DNA of 64,000 nt from Opisthorchis felineus (Eukaryota; Platyhelminthes; Trematoda; Opisthorchiida; Opisthorchiidae): NCBI GenBank assembly GCA_004794785.1, contig SJOL01003815.1:128885-192884 (forward strand), read 5' to 3'. The number at the start of each line of letters is the position of its first letter. The stretch's first letter is position 1. The translations under genes were made by a program, and so were the position numbers. Positions 48,103 to 60,834 of the stretch are shown here, in pieces. The notes under the pieces were generated by a model. The model did not search any database and had not been told where the DNA came from. It worked only from the letters and a program-made list of their open reading frames with translations.

Positions 48103-50037
48103 CTAGAAAGCATAAAAATCAAATTCATCATCCGTCCAAACATACTTAGCTGTACCATCAGCAACAGACTGGGCCACAGATACACAGTCCGTGTTACCAG
48201 GCATATGATGACCTGAAAGGACTTCAGTCAGGAAGAAAAACGTGGTGGTTCTGAATCTCCTACGGTGCACGCACAAGCTTTTAAGCAAGTTTTGGCTTTA
48301 CAATTTTTCAGGTACATCACCATTACCCTAACACTACATTAAGCCAGTAATTCAGAAGTTATAAAACTCGCGAACAACCATCCTGTTACATCGACGCATG
48401 ACTTTTTCACCATTCCGGACCCACTTGAGTGAATGTGCTGTGGGCGAATGACTCCAGCAGTTACAAATAAGAAAACAGAATACGCGGTAGAATTCTCCGT
48501 AAAGCCATAAATCCGGTGTGGTGTACAAAGTATGAGAAGTGCTAGTTTTTTTGTCTGTTTTGTCACAAAGTACACCGTGACGTTTGGTTTACCACTCTCG
48601 TAGTATCACTCAAGGTGTAATATCTCTGGTGTCAGCACTCTCTGACATGATACCACTGAACTCCGTCACCAAACGTATGCTGTCGGCTCATGGTAGGATT
48701 GGTGCCAATTTCACAAAAACTCCGTTAACTAACGGGACTTCATCGCTGTCTGGATCTGCAGATAAACACACCCTGTTGAAACGGATTTGTGTTTACTAGA
48801 TAACGGATTGGTTTGAAATTAGAACAAAGTACACTACATAACTTATTAATCCAGTAAGCTGACAAAACCCATGGATTAGTCTGTGAATAGATTCGGACTT
48901 TACCGAAATAGTTTCCACATTGCTACTCTCTGAAGAATTCTTCTCCTGTCTTCCCACTGGAAACAGATACAGTGAAATCTCGCTTCGCTCCTCATGGAAC
49001 TTATTGCAGCGCGCCCAGCGCGCACTACCACGGAGGTGGTTATATGACCCCATGTTTGGGAAATGTTCTTCAAGGCCAAGCACGTGAACCACTGTTGAGC
49101 GTTTAACAGAAATAGATTAAGGCCAATGCCTATTCTGATGACAGGAGTAGACTAGTCAAACGGCAGTGGTGCGGGAATAAATTCTGTGGATCTTTCAGTC
49201 ATGTCTAAGCAATAGTCAGTTAAAAGGAAGCCATTCATGCCAAAGGACAAAGAACGTTCTAACCTCGACCATGGTATGTGTGCTTGTTTGCACTCGACTA
49301 TCCCGAATCTTCAAGGACGTTTTAGGGGAAACCAGCCAGTATATCTACTGGATGGTGGGTGCCACCCAGTTGGACGACCTTTGTTTGAGTTTTTCAAAGG
49401 TACCTTGAGGTCAACAAAACGCTCCAATCGTGTTTCAGTAGCAGAGGATGAAATTCAACGTCATCGTTAATTTACGAAGCGACCGTTTTGTACAATCGAA
49501 CTGTGACTTTGCGACAAAAATCACTTGGAAAAATAAGTTGACGTGGACGAGAGACTAAGATGAAATTCACTTGAATCTTTCGTTCCTGCTAACCTCCAAC
49601 CGAATTGCTGCACGGAAGACGCCTTGACTCTTAGTTGGAGCGACATTCGGGATGTCCGACTGTAGTTCACTATAACTCAAAGGAATGTTTCGGAGACTGG
49701 ACCCACCTGATGAGTGAAACAAGAAGTGGACCGTCCAGAGTTTTCATCGGCTTTATGAAGAATATTTAAACCCTCTATGCTGTATTGAACTGAAACTGAA
49801 AAACGAGATGGCCCTCGTGCAGCATATTCAGTGGAAGAATATTGGAAACAAGTTTCTGGTGGAATTTGGTTGCGCTACTTACCAACACCAACATATTTTG
49901 CAGCCTTTTGTTTATTGCGGCAAACGTACAAACTAATACCCAAATAATAAATAAGCTTGATGGAATTTGGGAGCCCGGAGAAGGGATATTTATAGTTTTT
50001 ATCGACTTTGTGAGTAGTACAGTAACGCGTGTCCTGC
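48103..50037 (-). CDS. Unknown multi-exon gene, 3' part (join 50037-49883, 49091-48904, possibly 48437-48368, 48212-48103)
   Basis: Exon 50037-49883 follows GAAATTGATTATAG and ends at a consensus GTAAGT. It reads KVDKNYKYPFSGLPNSIKLI and RNKQKAAKYVGV. Exon 49091-48904 continues in phase after AACGCTCAACAG and ends at GTAAAG. It reads VHVLGLEEHFPNMGSYNHLR, FHEERSEISLYLFPVG and SSESSNVETIS. The last exon, 48212-48103, has an excellent acceptor (CTGACTGAAGTCCTTTCAG). It ends in an acidic tail, SVADGTAKYVWTDDEFDFYA, then F and TAG. The phases need one linking exon; 48437-48368 fits (after TTCGCCCACAG) but its donor GTTTTA is weak. No domain recognised; the protein is rich in charged and aromatic residues and has no clear membrane helix. 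Confidence 0.47.
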
Positions 50038-51857
50038 CTATAATCAATTTCAAAAAGCACCAACCGAATCTGGTTTTGGAACACAGCCCAAGTCGCTTTG
50101 GCTGTGGTTTGCTTTTGACCACTTCTGTTGGATGAATTATCTAGGGATGTTTGTGATTTTATCAGCCTTGGAATGCAACTCGGGTGGGTAAACGGTGAGC
50201 TGGAAGATTTGATTTAAACAGCGATGATAACTAGTTGGTCTACGGCGCAGTGGTACATGTTGGAACGCCTTACTGAGCATTTACTTTACGCAGCTGTCAA
50301 AGTTCATATCCATAGTTCAAATTCTGACCAAATAATGGATTGGGGACAAATCATTTCATTACTTCTCGCCTGGGGGATTCCGTGTTAACAAAACTTTTGT
50401 CCTGGTGGGTTATATAACATAAAGCGCTTTTAAGAAAAGGGTGCATTGCTCATATGCCGCGGTTCGCTCACGATTATTAAGTGAACCACGCCAAATATAT
50501 TGATCGGTGGAAGTGGAGCGAGTAGGTTCTCGTCAGACTATTTGTACTGTGCTCCAATGGATTTTTCAATCGACAGTTTGGCCTTCCAAGTCACACGTCG
50601 CCTCGTATGATGCGGGTTTCTGGGTTTTTTCGGTAGCTCGGTCTTTGTTGCTTGTGCTAAAAGGCTCATGGTTTGACGTTCTTATTTGACCAACATACAC
50701 TGACAATTTGTATGGCCAGCGTTTGTATGACGGGAAAGATATATTAGTTCATTGGGTTAGAAACCTTTTTCATTCATCTACCCAAAAATAACCGCCTCCA
50801 CATTGGTTTACTATGGTTTACGCGGTACGATGCAATTGTACAGGTTTGTTAAATTATAACAGTTATGTACCAAGTTGGCAGACGTTGCCCAAAGAGCTGA
50901 GCGAGTGTATGTTTCGTACCAGAACAATCGCGTATGCCGTCTGCGGTGTTATTTCCTATCGTATTCGAAACGAACGCCGAACAAACAGCTTCATTAAAAT
51001 GGTGATAGAAATCGTAGTGAGGAGTGATTTGAAGTGCCATTGGATCGAGTGTATGGCTCTCAAAATGTTTGGCTGCAGATTATTTTGCAAGATAGCTACG
51101 GCCTGAACTTGCAATGCCATATTTATGTCATATTTATCGTGCCTGTTCCTACTGAACACGTTTCTGGTGTTTGGGAGTTTAGTTTCAGAGCGATGGATAA
51201 GTTCTGGGTGGAACTATACGTAGTGTGCAGGCATAAAAATATCAGAAAACTGGTTTTTACTGGGAAGAGGGTGATTCCGTTATGCATATGTAAAAACCAT
51301 CCAATCTGTTTCTTGTTTCGCTCCCAATTTCACAATCACACAGTTTTGGCCAAATCTTCCTCTTTCCCACTTTTATTTTATGCTGTTTTTTGTTTCCAAG
51401 GTGTTGTGCCTCTGCATCCTTTTCTCCTTGAAACTGTCCTAAATCCTCAGCACTTCTCCCTAGAATTCGTTTCTTCATTCTCCGTTATTTTTATTCACTT
51501 GTTCTTTAGTAGGCCTAAATCCAGAGATAACACTCCCTTGATTTTTGATCGCTTACTGGACAGTATAGAAATAACTGCGTAAGAAAAAATACCGATAGGA
51601 AGCACAGGAAACTTTTATTTGTCATCTTTATGTTAAATGTCTTGTTAGTACAGCAGTAGTTTGCCGCGTAGTAGGATGCAATGGTGTCGAACTCAAATCT
51701 CTGGGTTTCCTCACCTAACACAGATAGATACCGAGTGGCATCAGCTGGGATGTTGAAATCAGTAGAACCCATTTACGGAACACCATAGAACTAGGTATGA
51801 TGAGTTGTCCAAGGCTGGGAGCTGGGCACAATCCTTGAGATTAGTGTTGACGCAAGA
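50038..51857. other. No supported gene
   Basis: The longest frame is 51034-51582 plus (182 codons). It runs over pyrimidine-rich DNA, is Phe/Val/Ser-rich, shows no motif, and is overlapped by frames on both strands. No splice-bounded exon could be defined. Confidence 0.4.
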
Positions 51858-52148
51858 CTCGAATGACTCCAGCCGAATCTCTCGTTTATGATGGCCCACT
51901 TCAACTCAATGAGCTGCATCAGGCCGCCTCATGTTTCAGTTTGCACGATATTCGAAACATCGCACGACGTTGCTGTCTAGACGTAACGCGCTTCCCTTTT
52001 TCCCACAGCTTTAGGAGTAGCGTGCTACTTCTAGATAACAACATATTGCGATATCTCGAGTGTCATACCAGATGAAACATTGGGCTGCCTGAAGCAGTTC
52101 ATTCAGTCGAAGCAGACCATCATAAACGAGAGATTCAGTTGAGTATCC
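51858..52148. repeat. Long imperfect inverted repeat (near-palindrome), probable transposon remnant
   Basis: The left arm (about 51858-51995, plus) and right arm (about 52022-52148, read on minus) share GAATCTCTCGTTTATGATGG, then CCTGCATCAGGC-like text, TGTTTCA, and GATAT.GCA..A..TTG.T.TCTAGA. Both arms encode ESLVYDG.L.LNEL.QAA.CF in their respective frames. By eye about 70-75 % of positions agree, with a spacer of roughly 25 nt. I recall the peptide text (ESLVYDVSRQLNVLHQAASC) as recurrent in fluke genome annotations. That suggests a repeat family present here as two head-to-head copies or a foldback element. Confidence 0.8.
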
Positions 52149-52199
52149 CGTCAAAAACAACTTCTTGCGCAAATGACAGTATTTGTCGACATCCATCCA

Positions 52200-55040
52200 A
52201 TTTGGATTCAAGTATAACAAGACGTTGGGGAAAACTCAAGGACTGCGCCTATACAATGATCCTCAAGGGGGGCGAAATCCATCGTGGACTGTTATGAGTT
52301 TCCAGCGGCCTCATGAGTAGTTTGTTATGTCTAGACAAGAGACGATTCGTATTTCACGTCCGGTGTGCCTTATTTAAGTCAGGGGATGTAGTTTCACCTG
52401 AGCATGTAGCTTTTCAACAGTTCTAAAAACTAAACAAACTGTCTTTTCCTCCACAAATTCTGTTTTTCTCCGATTTGCTACGCCAATATCCATTTTTAAA
52501 AAAAACTGTTTTTCCAAAGAAAATGTGAGTTTCTGGTCAAACGTCAAACATCACACTCATGATAAGTGATTCTGTTTGATCGAGGGCGCAGAATAATGAG
52601 ATATCTGTCAAAGGAGTATGTCGTTACTTGTAGTAAAACTTTTGCACATCTGTGGAAAAGCGCCCCAGGTTAAAGTTTGCCCTGCTAGGTATGACGTATG
52701 ACCATTTTCTGAAAGTTCCATGGAACACTTCGAAAAATATCCTGCATTAGCAGAACACGTAATTATTATTTATGGCATATCCATGAAGGAGAAGGTACAG
52801 CAGTTTAACTTTACCCGTATGCTCAATAAACTTTGTCACAGTGGGTGGGCCTTCCTGCGTCCCACTCTGTTAGATTGATGGTTTAAGCAAGATACCACGT
52901 CACATCCGGACACAGAAGCATACCTGTTTCTCTCCGTTTTCAAGCAAACTGTTGGTGGTATCCAAAGGACGGAACATTTTGATTGCAGCTTTGTCCTCAC
53001 CCCACATCCAGTTTCATCCCCTACAGGCGAACATCCGTAAACTAAATAACACCATGCATCTTTGTCAGACGAAGGCAAGCAAAAATCACCCCTACTGTAT
53101 CATTTTCAATTAACCTGTTCAAACCATCACTGCATTTGTCAGAGTTGTTGTCAAGTGAATGTACTGCAATAGTGGATTGGGGTTCCACTTGGTGTGTTAG
53201 GAAATGGACTTCCAAATTTTCCGTCCGAATTATTAGGCAAACGTTCTTTGCCCAGCTAATCTATCAAAAATGATAGTCTTACGTAACTAGTAATTAAAAG
53301 CGACAAGCACTTCATTGACGGTCTCGCCTTGTCATAAACTCATTAATAAGCAGGATTTCAATAGAAACATATTCGCCGTTTTTGCTGTTTTGGAAGTAGG
53401 CTGGAGGGACTACTCTTTTTAAAGACGATAATTCATGTGCGTTTAGAATGCACATCTTTGATGATGTCTCCTCGTATGGTGACGAAACGTTTGCAAGTCA
53501 ATTGCCAAGCTCGGCGAATAGATCAACAGCCACCTGATCAACAACCAGGTATCCCTAACTAGTCGGCCAATGGCTGGAGTCGCCCCATCCTGTGGTCACA
53601 TATCAGGCAACTGACGGTAAAGCTGCTGGTGACCACCTCTTACTAATTTGTAGCCAAGAGTCTTCATTTTCGACCGTAAGTCTGAATGTCGAAGAATGAG
53701 TCACAAGAAGCGGAATTTGTGAAACTGTGAAAGTAGTTGATAAAACTGTTAGAAAATGAGTTAAATCGAAAGGGTGTAAGTAGCATAGAACAAACCAACG
53801 TAGTTAGTCTTAGAAAAAGGATAAATTCAGCAGTTGATATCACTTTTAAACACACCCCATTTGTGTAAGTCCGCAGACATCAATGAGTAAAAAGCGTATA
53901 TGAATTCACATCCTTCAAAGTGTGCACCACGAAGAACCGAGCGCGAACTAGCCTAAGTGTACCGATAGATTTGAACCTGCAGGTGGGTAAATATTACATG
54001 AAAGATCTCTGTTCCCCTCAAAGAGACTAAAGGCTACTTCTACTGGGCCTTTCATGGTCACTAGTTGCCCTGATTCTGGAAGCTACCCCAGCACTGGCAT
54101 TCCGTCCACAAAAACGCGGATGATTAGGAATGTAATAAAAAGACAGTTCCTGCAGTTTTTTGGCGTTGTGTTATATGGCTATAAAATATTTCGAAAAATT
54201 TTGAATAACTGTGAATGAGTCCGTTACTCTCTCCCAAAAGATAGAGCAACCGCGAACATTGCTCAAGGCTGAATGCTACCAGGTAGTGTGATCTGTTCGG
54301 CAGGTGTTTAATAAAGACAAAGATTACCTAACGAAGTAGCTAGCAATTCTACTCTAAGACTGGTCGGTAAGCAGCTTGTGTCTCTGAAAGGAATGCAGCC
54401 TAAAAGTCTCGAAATTCCAATCATATTTTAATCCCATCACATATCTTGTCTTTGCAGTCCACCAGCAAACCTACCGCTGTTTGATTAGTTCCGCCAAGGG
54501 GATATGTCAACTGACTAGTAAGCTCAAAGAATGATTTTATATTGATGAGATGTTTTTTACCTGGCGAAATCTGAGGCCGACCAGTTACTCAGATTCAGGG
54601 AAGATTACATGTCCAGTATGATGGACAGTTGGCTAGAAACAAGACAACGTTACCTAACGAACGCAGACTATTTACAACAACGTGCGAAAGGGCCTCAGTA
54701 ACTTCTATTATAATAAGATTACGAAAAAAGGAGCATCCCATCTGCCGAAATTATATGTCAAAATGACAGATACAAGAAATACTTTGAACAGATAGGTCTG
54801 ATATTTCCGTATGAGATAAACGTTTGATTTGGGTACAAGTTGGTTGTTCAGAATTTAGTCGGACAACTGAATACGCGCATACATCCTTAGAAATGACAAA
54901 TATGACTGAGCTGATCAGCACATTGACGACATTACTCGAGCCTGTAAGTTGTACCTGACGTCGTTGACAAATGAGCCGTGCCAGGTAATATAAATTCAGA
55001 GCAATTTTAAATAACAGTGTATATATGTGTCCTGGATGGA
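52200..55040. other. No supported gene; contains one dispersed motif copy
   Basis: Short frames only, apart from the motif at 53480-53530 (listed). The plus-strand text after it (ELNRKGVSSIEQTNVVSLRK at about 53760-53820) looks like degraded coding sequence, but the frame is broken and the family is not recognised. Confidence 0.45.
53480..53530 (+). repeat. Best-preserved copy of the dispersed motif
   Basis: It reads GACGAAACGTTTGCAAGTCA then ATTGCCAAGCTCGGCGAATAG and ATCAAC. Translated, it gives GDETFASQLPSSANRST, wording I associate with a repeated retroelement tail in flukes. It is related to 24186-24320 (both arms) and 12504-12541. Confidence 0.6.
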
Positions 55041-55519
55041 CTAGTGAATAAGTAGATTTGCATTCATACTACCACCATTTGATTTTCTGTCGGGCACAGT
55101 CCTTTTGCTTGCTGTTTCCAAACCCACATTCCGAACACTTGCTGCTTTAGCAAAAATGAAGCTAAACGTTTTTATACGCTGAAGGGAAACTCTAATGAGG
55201 GAGAAAACGGGTCCCTGTACTTTAGTTGGAATCGGTTGGAACCGGCGGACGTGCAGTGAGGTGATCAAGAGACGAGGTTTGCTAAGGTAGAGGGTACTAT
55301 ACTCAAAAAAGCACTTTTATCACTGCAAGCCAAATTGTCTACGACATGTATTTCGCACATTCCGAGTAACCGCTGGCCAAAAATAGAGTTTTTTGCCTAA
55401 TTTGGATTCGTGAAAACCTAGGATCTGACATGGAAGAAGGGAGTAAAGTACATCACGTAAACTTTTGTCGCCGTGCCGGTTGGGGTACGTATTACTCTTC
55501 CTTTGCTTACCTAGAGACA
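55041..55519 (-). CDS. Candidate exons, unknown (55519-55320 and 55214-55041)
   Basis: The first segment follows CCGCTGTGTCTCTAG and is open for 66 codons. It encodes a basic stretch with SNTYPNRHGDKSLRDVLYSL and ESKLGKKLYFWPAVTRNVRN, then TGA at 55320. The second follows CCGATTCCAACTAAAGTACAG and is open in phase 0 for 57 codons, with FIFAKAASVRNVGLETASKR and GGSMNANLLIH before TAG. A GTGATA donor at the end of the first would join the second in a different frame, so the two may not be linked as drawn. The basic composition could fit a mitochondrial or ribosomal protein, but nothing specific is seen. Confidence 0.3.
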
Positions 55520-57390
55520 CAGCGGTATGGCGCCTAAACTATATAAGTGGCATTCATGCCGTCAGAATGTTCGGTTGTGTTGTAGGTATAGCCAGCTCGA
55601 AAGTTTCTGATAGACGGACCCAGGGTCCATAAACCTGTCCCGTATTTTTTTTATCTTTTATAGTGCTTTATTCAAATAAAATGAAACGAATGTATGGCAG
55701 TGTAGCACCAGCGTCCCTATTTGATGTGTGAACAAAAGCTGACAATAATTCTGCATTTATCAATGTGCGCATTTTGAGTGCTGAAAAATGCTCACCGGAA
55801 TGATATCTGAGAGGGAATGAGGTCTGCCACGTGCAGCAGAATTTTGGCAAACGTTTGATTTGAACTAGGTCATATTTGTCTGCCTTTCTGCCTAAAGCCT
55901 ACGCAATGTATGCCAAGATAGGAATGCTGGATCCTATAACGCAATACTGTATCTTGGATAACGGCCAACCGCAACTTGAGAAATTATTACCTAACTAAAT
56001 TATCAAACCTCCGTCTCTTATTGTTTGGTATGTGAGGTAATACCTTGATTATTCTTGGGTATTCGTGCGAATGTTCAGAAACCTGTGTGGGAATGTCGTT
56101 CTGCACTTGAATATAGTCTCATCCTTCCTAACTACCGTTTACCTGTCTCCATGGGGATTTCAATGGCTGGTTAGTACACATCCTTTTACGTCCTGTTCAT
56201 TGCATTTATTAGAGGAGATTTATAAAGCATATATGTGCTTATATGGGCAACTGTGTACGCTGCTGATCCCCCAACTATTTTGAGCCAAGTGCCATTCAGA
56301 GGTCCTGTCAAGACATGTTCCAAGCTGAACCACTGCAGAAAAGTAAGCAGTCGCCCTCTGCAGCATGCCACAAAACTAAAAATTCGGACGATTTAATCTG
56401 ACCCTATAATCAGTTGCAGTATATTAAGATATCCAAACTTCTTAGTAAAAAAAGCGTAGTCTGAGAGCTTCCTGATCCCACGCAACTGACCAAGAATTTA
56501 TCCTAAACAATCTCCTTAATTGCTGAAATTGTCGTTTGATCTTGCGCTGTACAAACTTTTATTTTCCTTTTCAAAGCCGTAGGTGCCCGTTTGACCGCCA
56601 TTCTGAATGACAGTCCATGAGTCAAATGGTTTTTGCAAATAGGTATTTTTCAAACAACTTGCATAAAATAAAACTAGTGCGCTTAGGTTAAATTAACTTT
56701 AGAAAAACTTATAAGGTATTTTTAAAGCTTACAAAAGAAAGTTTATAAGAAAACAATGGTAACAATGCGCAGGGTGAGTACGGAAACGAAAAACGGAATC
56801 CGAATACAATCCCCAGTAATGCCACAACTGGTCCGAAGGATTTGACCCATGAGCGACAAGACCCCATAGACTAAACCGCTCTTATTGCATGCACCCAGGT
56901 TATGCAAGACTCTTACTTAGTTGGCACTACATCCTCCCCTCTATGGTTCGGAATACTTAATCTAATTCAGTTTTGCTAACACAAAAATGCGGTCAATTTT
57001 CTATGGCAGACTTGACCTTCTTGTACATAACTCTAACGTTTGAGAACAAAGACCTTCGTCTATAGGTCGATTTATATGTGAAACACCTAAACGCTGTTGA
57101 AACTTTGGAGGGTTTTAGCCATTCTCCACAAACGAATAGCTGTAGCTATTCTAGAGTATTGGTCTCAGACATTCCAAACTTGTCTCTCAAACTTGCCTTC
57201 CAGCCATTCAAAACAACATTGGTTTGACAGCATAGCCCCAACTTGGACTAGATAGCGGCATTGTCTTACCACAGCTAAACGAATCCTGTGATTGGTTAAC
57301 TTGTCATCGATTAGCATGGCAAAGCTTCGCTCTTCTCGCAATGCTTTTCATTTCCAGTCTTCTGTGCTTTGTTCGGCTAATCAGATGCAC
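55520..57390. other. No supported gene
   Basis: Short frames at 55668-55850 (minus), 56065-56283 (plus) and 56186-56371 (minus) lack splice signals or motifs. There is an A/T-rich patch near 56640-56760. Confidence 0.45.
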
Positions 57391-57514
57391 CTGCAAACTC
57401 AATAATGGTACCCGCCTGTAGAAAGCATACAGAAGCAAGCTGAAACCGTCTTGTTAGATAACGGAGAGTTGGAAGGAAAGTACACAAAACTGTCGAAAAA
57501 CTCTCCTCGTGTAT
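57391..57514 (-). CDS. Candidate internal exon, unknown
   Basis: A 124-nt open segment follows TTCATTTTCCATTCAAG and ends at a good CAG/GTGCAT donor (phase 0 to 1). It reads HEESFSTVLCTFLPTLRYLT, then LASVCFLQAGTIIEFAG. It might belong to the gene whose exons lie upstream on this strand (58.1-59.9 kb) only if that gene's stop at 58090 is not used. No domain recognised. Confidence 0.3.
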
Positions 57515-58089
57515 CTTGAATGGAAAATGAATAATATGATTCACTTTGTAATGTGTTTTAATTTGAATCCCGAAGGAAGTCCTTATGGAGTTTTTGTGCG
57601 AGAGAATAAAAAAATTGTTTAAGCCACCTATGTATGTATATTGAAAGCAATACAACAACCTAATTTCATGTATCAATTACAGCTGATCTCCAGATGTGAT
57701 TTTTAAAGTTAACCTGGGACTGTGCATCCAGTAAGCGTTGAAAATGTTCTGTAGGTGCAGCTTTCACTCAAATTCTGAGCTCAACTTTCACTATACTTTA
57801 GATGGTATGCTTACTGGTAGGGCCATAATTATGAAATTGATGGAATTTTGCTTTCAGTCTGGGCGATGTAGGGTCGCCTACACTAGACCCCTAAAACTTT
57901 TCGTGATTCACCACCGTAAACTACAGCCACAGAGCTATGTACCATCCGCACAAAGTTAAGCGACCAAAATGTGCTTAGGCTGGTGCTGTTCACATGAAAA
58001 CAGAAAAACACTCAACAGCCTGTTCATCATTCGCCGTTTTTCATTTCTGCAAACCAAGTGCCAAAAGACAAAGATATCTTCAAATCCGT

Positions 58090-58291
58090 CTAGGTCATCC
58101 CTGTCTCCATCATGATGTAGACCGAAATAAATAGGAATCTCAGACACAGATGCCCAACAAAGCTGATGGGTTGTTTTGATCCTGGAAGTGTTCTTTCCAT
58201 AAAAATGTCAGAATGGCTTACAGTACTCACGGAATGGTGGACGTTTGTTGAATGAATAATTCTCATATGCCGGTCCGTCAATGGCTGACGA
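58090..58291 (-). CDS. Unknown protein, last two exons (join 58291-58231, 58181-58090)
   Basis: Exon 58291-58231 follows GGGGCTTACTTAG and ends at a consensus GTGAGT donor. It reads DGPAYENYSFNKRPPF. Exon 58181-58090 follows AAAGAACACTTCCAG in the matching phase and ends at TAG. It encodes a hydrophobic, membrane-like end, ISFVGHLCLRFLFISVYIMM, then ETGMT. The 49-nt intron is short. A C-terminal membrane anchor or helix is inferred. Upstream exons might be 59826-59649 and 59510-59307 on the same strand. Confidence 0.37.
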
Positions 58292-59306
58292 CTAAGTAAG
58301 CCCCGTAGGTTTCAAATACGAACATTCATATTATTCACCCCGTACACCCATACCGCCTGTCGTCAGCTGATGCATCAGTCATGATCACACCATATGACTG
58401 AGGTATGAACATTTTACTCTGGGATTCTATGAACAATGACCCTAAAATTTTATCCAAAAGATGAAAAACTCGAACCAAATTGTATATTTTGTTTCACAAC
58501 TCTATAAGACATTTTTCAAATATAGGCATAACTAGTCTATGACAAGGGCTTTGAAATTATAAAAATATTTAAGGCTGATGCCCACAGGTTTCTTATCATT
58601 TAGGACAACAACCGGCGGATTTTTATCTCCAGAGAACACCTCAGAATAGTCCTGAATCAGTCAAAGTAGCATTCTACGAAAGACTGTAATCATTCAAGCA
58701 AGACATGCATAGCAGCACAAAGAACCACCTAACCTAGTTGCTGTGCGATTCTCCTAGTCCATCAAACAGTGACGCACTCCACTTTACAAACTTCTAGGAT
58801 TTTGCAGCCTGACACACTAATTTCTGCGACCGAATATTCCAACGATAATGACTATAAAAGTAATGATGACGCGTACATTTGAATCTTGCTAACCGTCCCC
58901 AGAACAGTCCAAGTATGCAGCAAGCAAGAAAAAATTACTTCCAAAGGGGATGGGAGGGTGCAACAAGTAGGTTTTCGATTATTCTGCGATTTCAGCAAGT
59001 TGACAATGGAATTTTTGAGGAATCTGAAAGTAGTATTCAGGATTTTCATGGCCCAGGAGATCGCATGGATTCGAAACCCAGAAACATTGTTTATTCGAAG
59101 TGGCGTTCTGTTGAACATCGGACGTAATACATCCGTGCCATCCGTACCAAAAGAGAGTGTACGATACTGTGGGATATAATGGTGGAGGTGTGGTGATGAA
59201 ACACTGTTTCAAAGTTCACAGGGCTTTGGATATCTACCCTCTGTGAAAGCAGCTTGGCCTATGGTAGGCATACCCCTCAGTTCAAAGTAACCGTAAACCT
59301 TAGTCA

Positions 59307-59510
59307 CTAAAAGTGTATGCTCAGAATATAGGCCATTAACACGGAGGCAAACAACTGGTGCTTTTTTCTTGAGGAAATGCACCCCTCATAAGCGACTAAA
59401 AACTCTTCGACGGCCCACGACCGGTTTTTCCCGCCGTGGGACTCTTCGGGTAGGCCCAGTTCGCGTGCTGCGTTAAACTTAAGTTTTAGGTAAACATCAA
59501 ATTGTATCAT
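59307..59510 (-). CDS. Candidate coding segment, unknown
   Basis: An ATG-started 67-codon frame contains FDVYLKLKFNAARELGLPEE, KNRSWAVEEFLVAYEGC and SSRKKHQLFASVLM, and ends at TAG. Its central part (59390-59465) is clearly more G+C- and CpG-rich than its surroundings, which may mark coding sequence or a transposon fragment. No recognisable acceptor precedes the ATG, so it may be a small single-exon ORF or part of an exon. Confidence 0.33.
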   Translation of the reverse strand: MIQFDVYLKLKFNAARELGLPEESHGGKNRSWAVEEFLVAYEGCISSRKKHQLFASVLMAYILSIHF

Positions 59511-59648
59511 TTTAGTGAAGTACGGTCATTTGTAAATTAAGTTGCTGTTAGTGGGGACTTATCTAAATCCCATTTGTGTAGTGCATTTAGTTGAAGGATG
59601 TCACAACACAGAGATCCAGCTTGGATTTGGCTGATCCTCGCGCTAACA

Positions 59649-59826
59649 TCAACTTAGTTTGCAGTGCATTTCAACAATAGGTGCTGTTGTAGACACTTGA
59701 TACTTCCACAGAGATATCTGCGTCACCACCTTCTCCAACGCAAACTTATTATTGGTAGTCTGTTTCTCGAAGTTGGGATGCCTGTTCTCATTCAGAGAAG
59801 GACGACTATTTGTGATTAGAAAACTT
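59649..59826 (-). CDS. Candidate exon, unknown
   Basis: After AGCTGAATTTCAACAG (phase 2) 58 codons are open. They include SRPSLNENRHPNFEKQTTNN and KFALEKVVTQISLWKYQVST, and end at TGA... on the genomic reading just before 59649. A GTATCA donor within (phase 2) could end the exon earlier. Polar and charged; no motif. Confidence 0.3.
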
Positions 59827-60834
59827 CTGTTGAAATTCAGCTTATCGGTATAGTTTACACTACAAAACCCAATGTCTAAATCACAGAACACTATTGGTCA
59901 AGAGCACAGTTACGTATTACTTGGTCAACAACGTTCCTTACATCCACACAGTCATCGGGAATGACGAAGAAAAACCTGGTATGTGTACATAAAAAGGTAC
60001 AGACCAACGGAAAAGCAGAAAAGAAATCAAAAGAAAATAGTCGTAGGTTATGAAGTGTTGAGGCACATCCTAACAGGGATCAGTAATGAGCAGCGTAAAT
60101 GTGAGTATGGTTGGCACAAACAGGAGATGGCGCAGCTTATCTATGAGCCAATGAGTGATATACTACTCCGTAAATGATGAATGATCCGGGTCAGGCCTAC
60201 ACACGAGCTTTCGGTATAGAAGACGACATGTTTCAAAATAAATTCTGGAAAAAAGATACAGCAGACACTTAGAGCTGAAATGGAGAATAAATCAGGCCAC
60301 CAGAAAAAGAAAGGATTAGATTAGCAAGTAAACGGACAGGTATGCGGAATCCGTATATAATCGAGGTTTCACAAAAATGAAATTGACAACCATGAGGATA
60401 TGATTATTGCATCCATTAGTCCCTTAGACGGATTAAAGTGACCTCCGACCACGTCCCTTATTCCCGACGGTTCAGGTGAAATCACAAGGCGCTGCTTAAG
60501 ACGATGAAAGAACTTTCAACCGGAAGGAAAGTTGTACAGGGAGATACAAATCACGAAATATTGACACGCAGCTCAGGAATAAGACGGGAGTAGAAGATAA
60601 AGAGATGAGGCAAAGAAAAACACCACACATTTTACACAGAATGAAAGTACCTTGTAGTGGACAGTGTATGATGGATATATTGAGGTAAGGAATTATCCCT
60701 TGTATGAAGTTGTCAGGAGCAGCCGATGCAACAAGGACCGGGTGGCAGCAAATATTGTGTATCAGTAAGGCTTTCCATGTATTTCGCAAAAAGCGGTGTA
60801 TGGGATAGAGAGACGCAAACATAAGCACTGTCTC

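Noticed and set aside
51034..51582. 182-codon open frame, plus strand
   Set aside because: Lies in pyrimidine-rich DNA that lacks stop codons for compositional reasons; overlapping frames on both strands look equally plausible.
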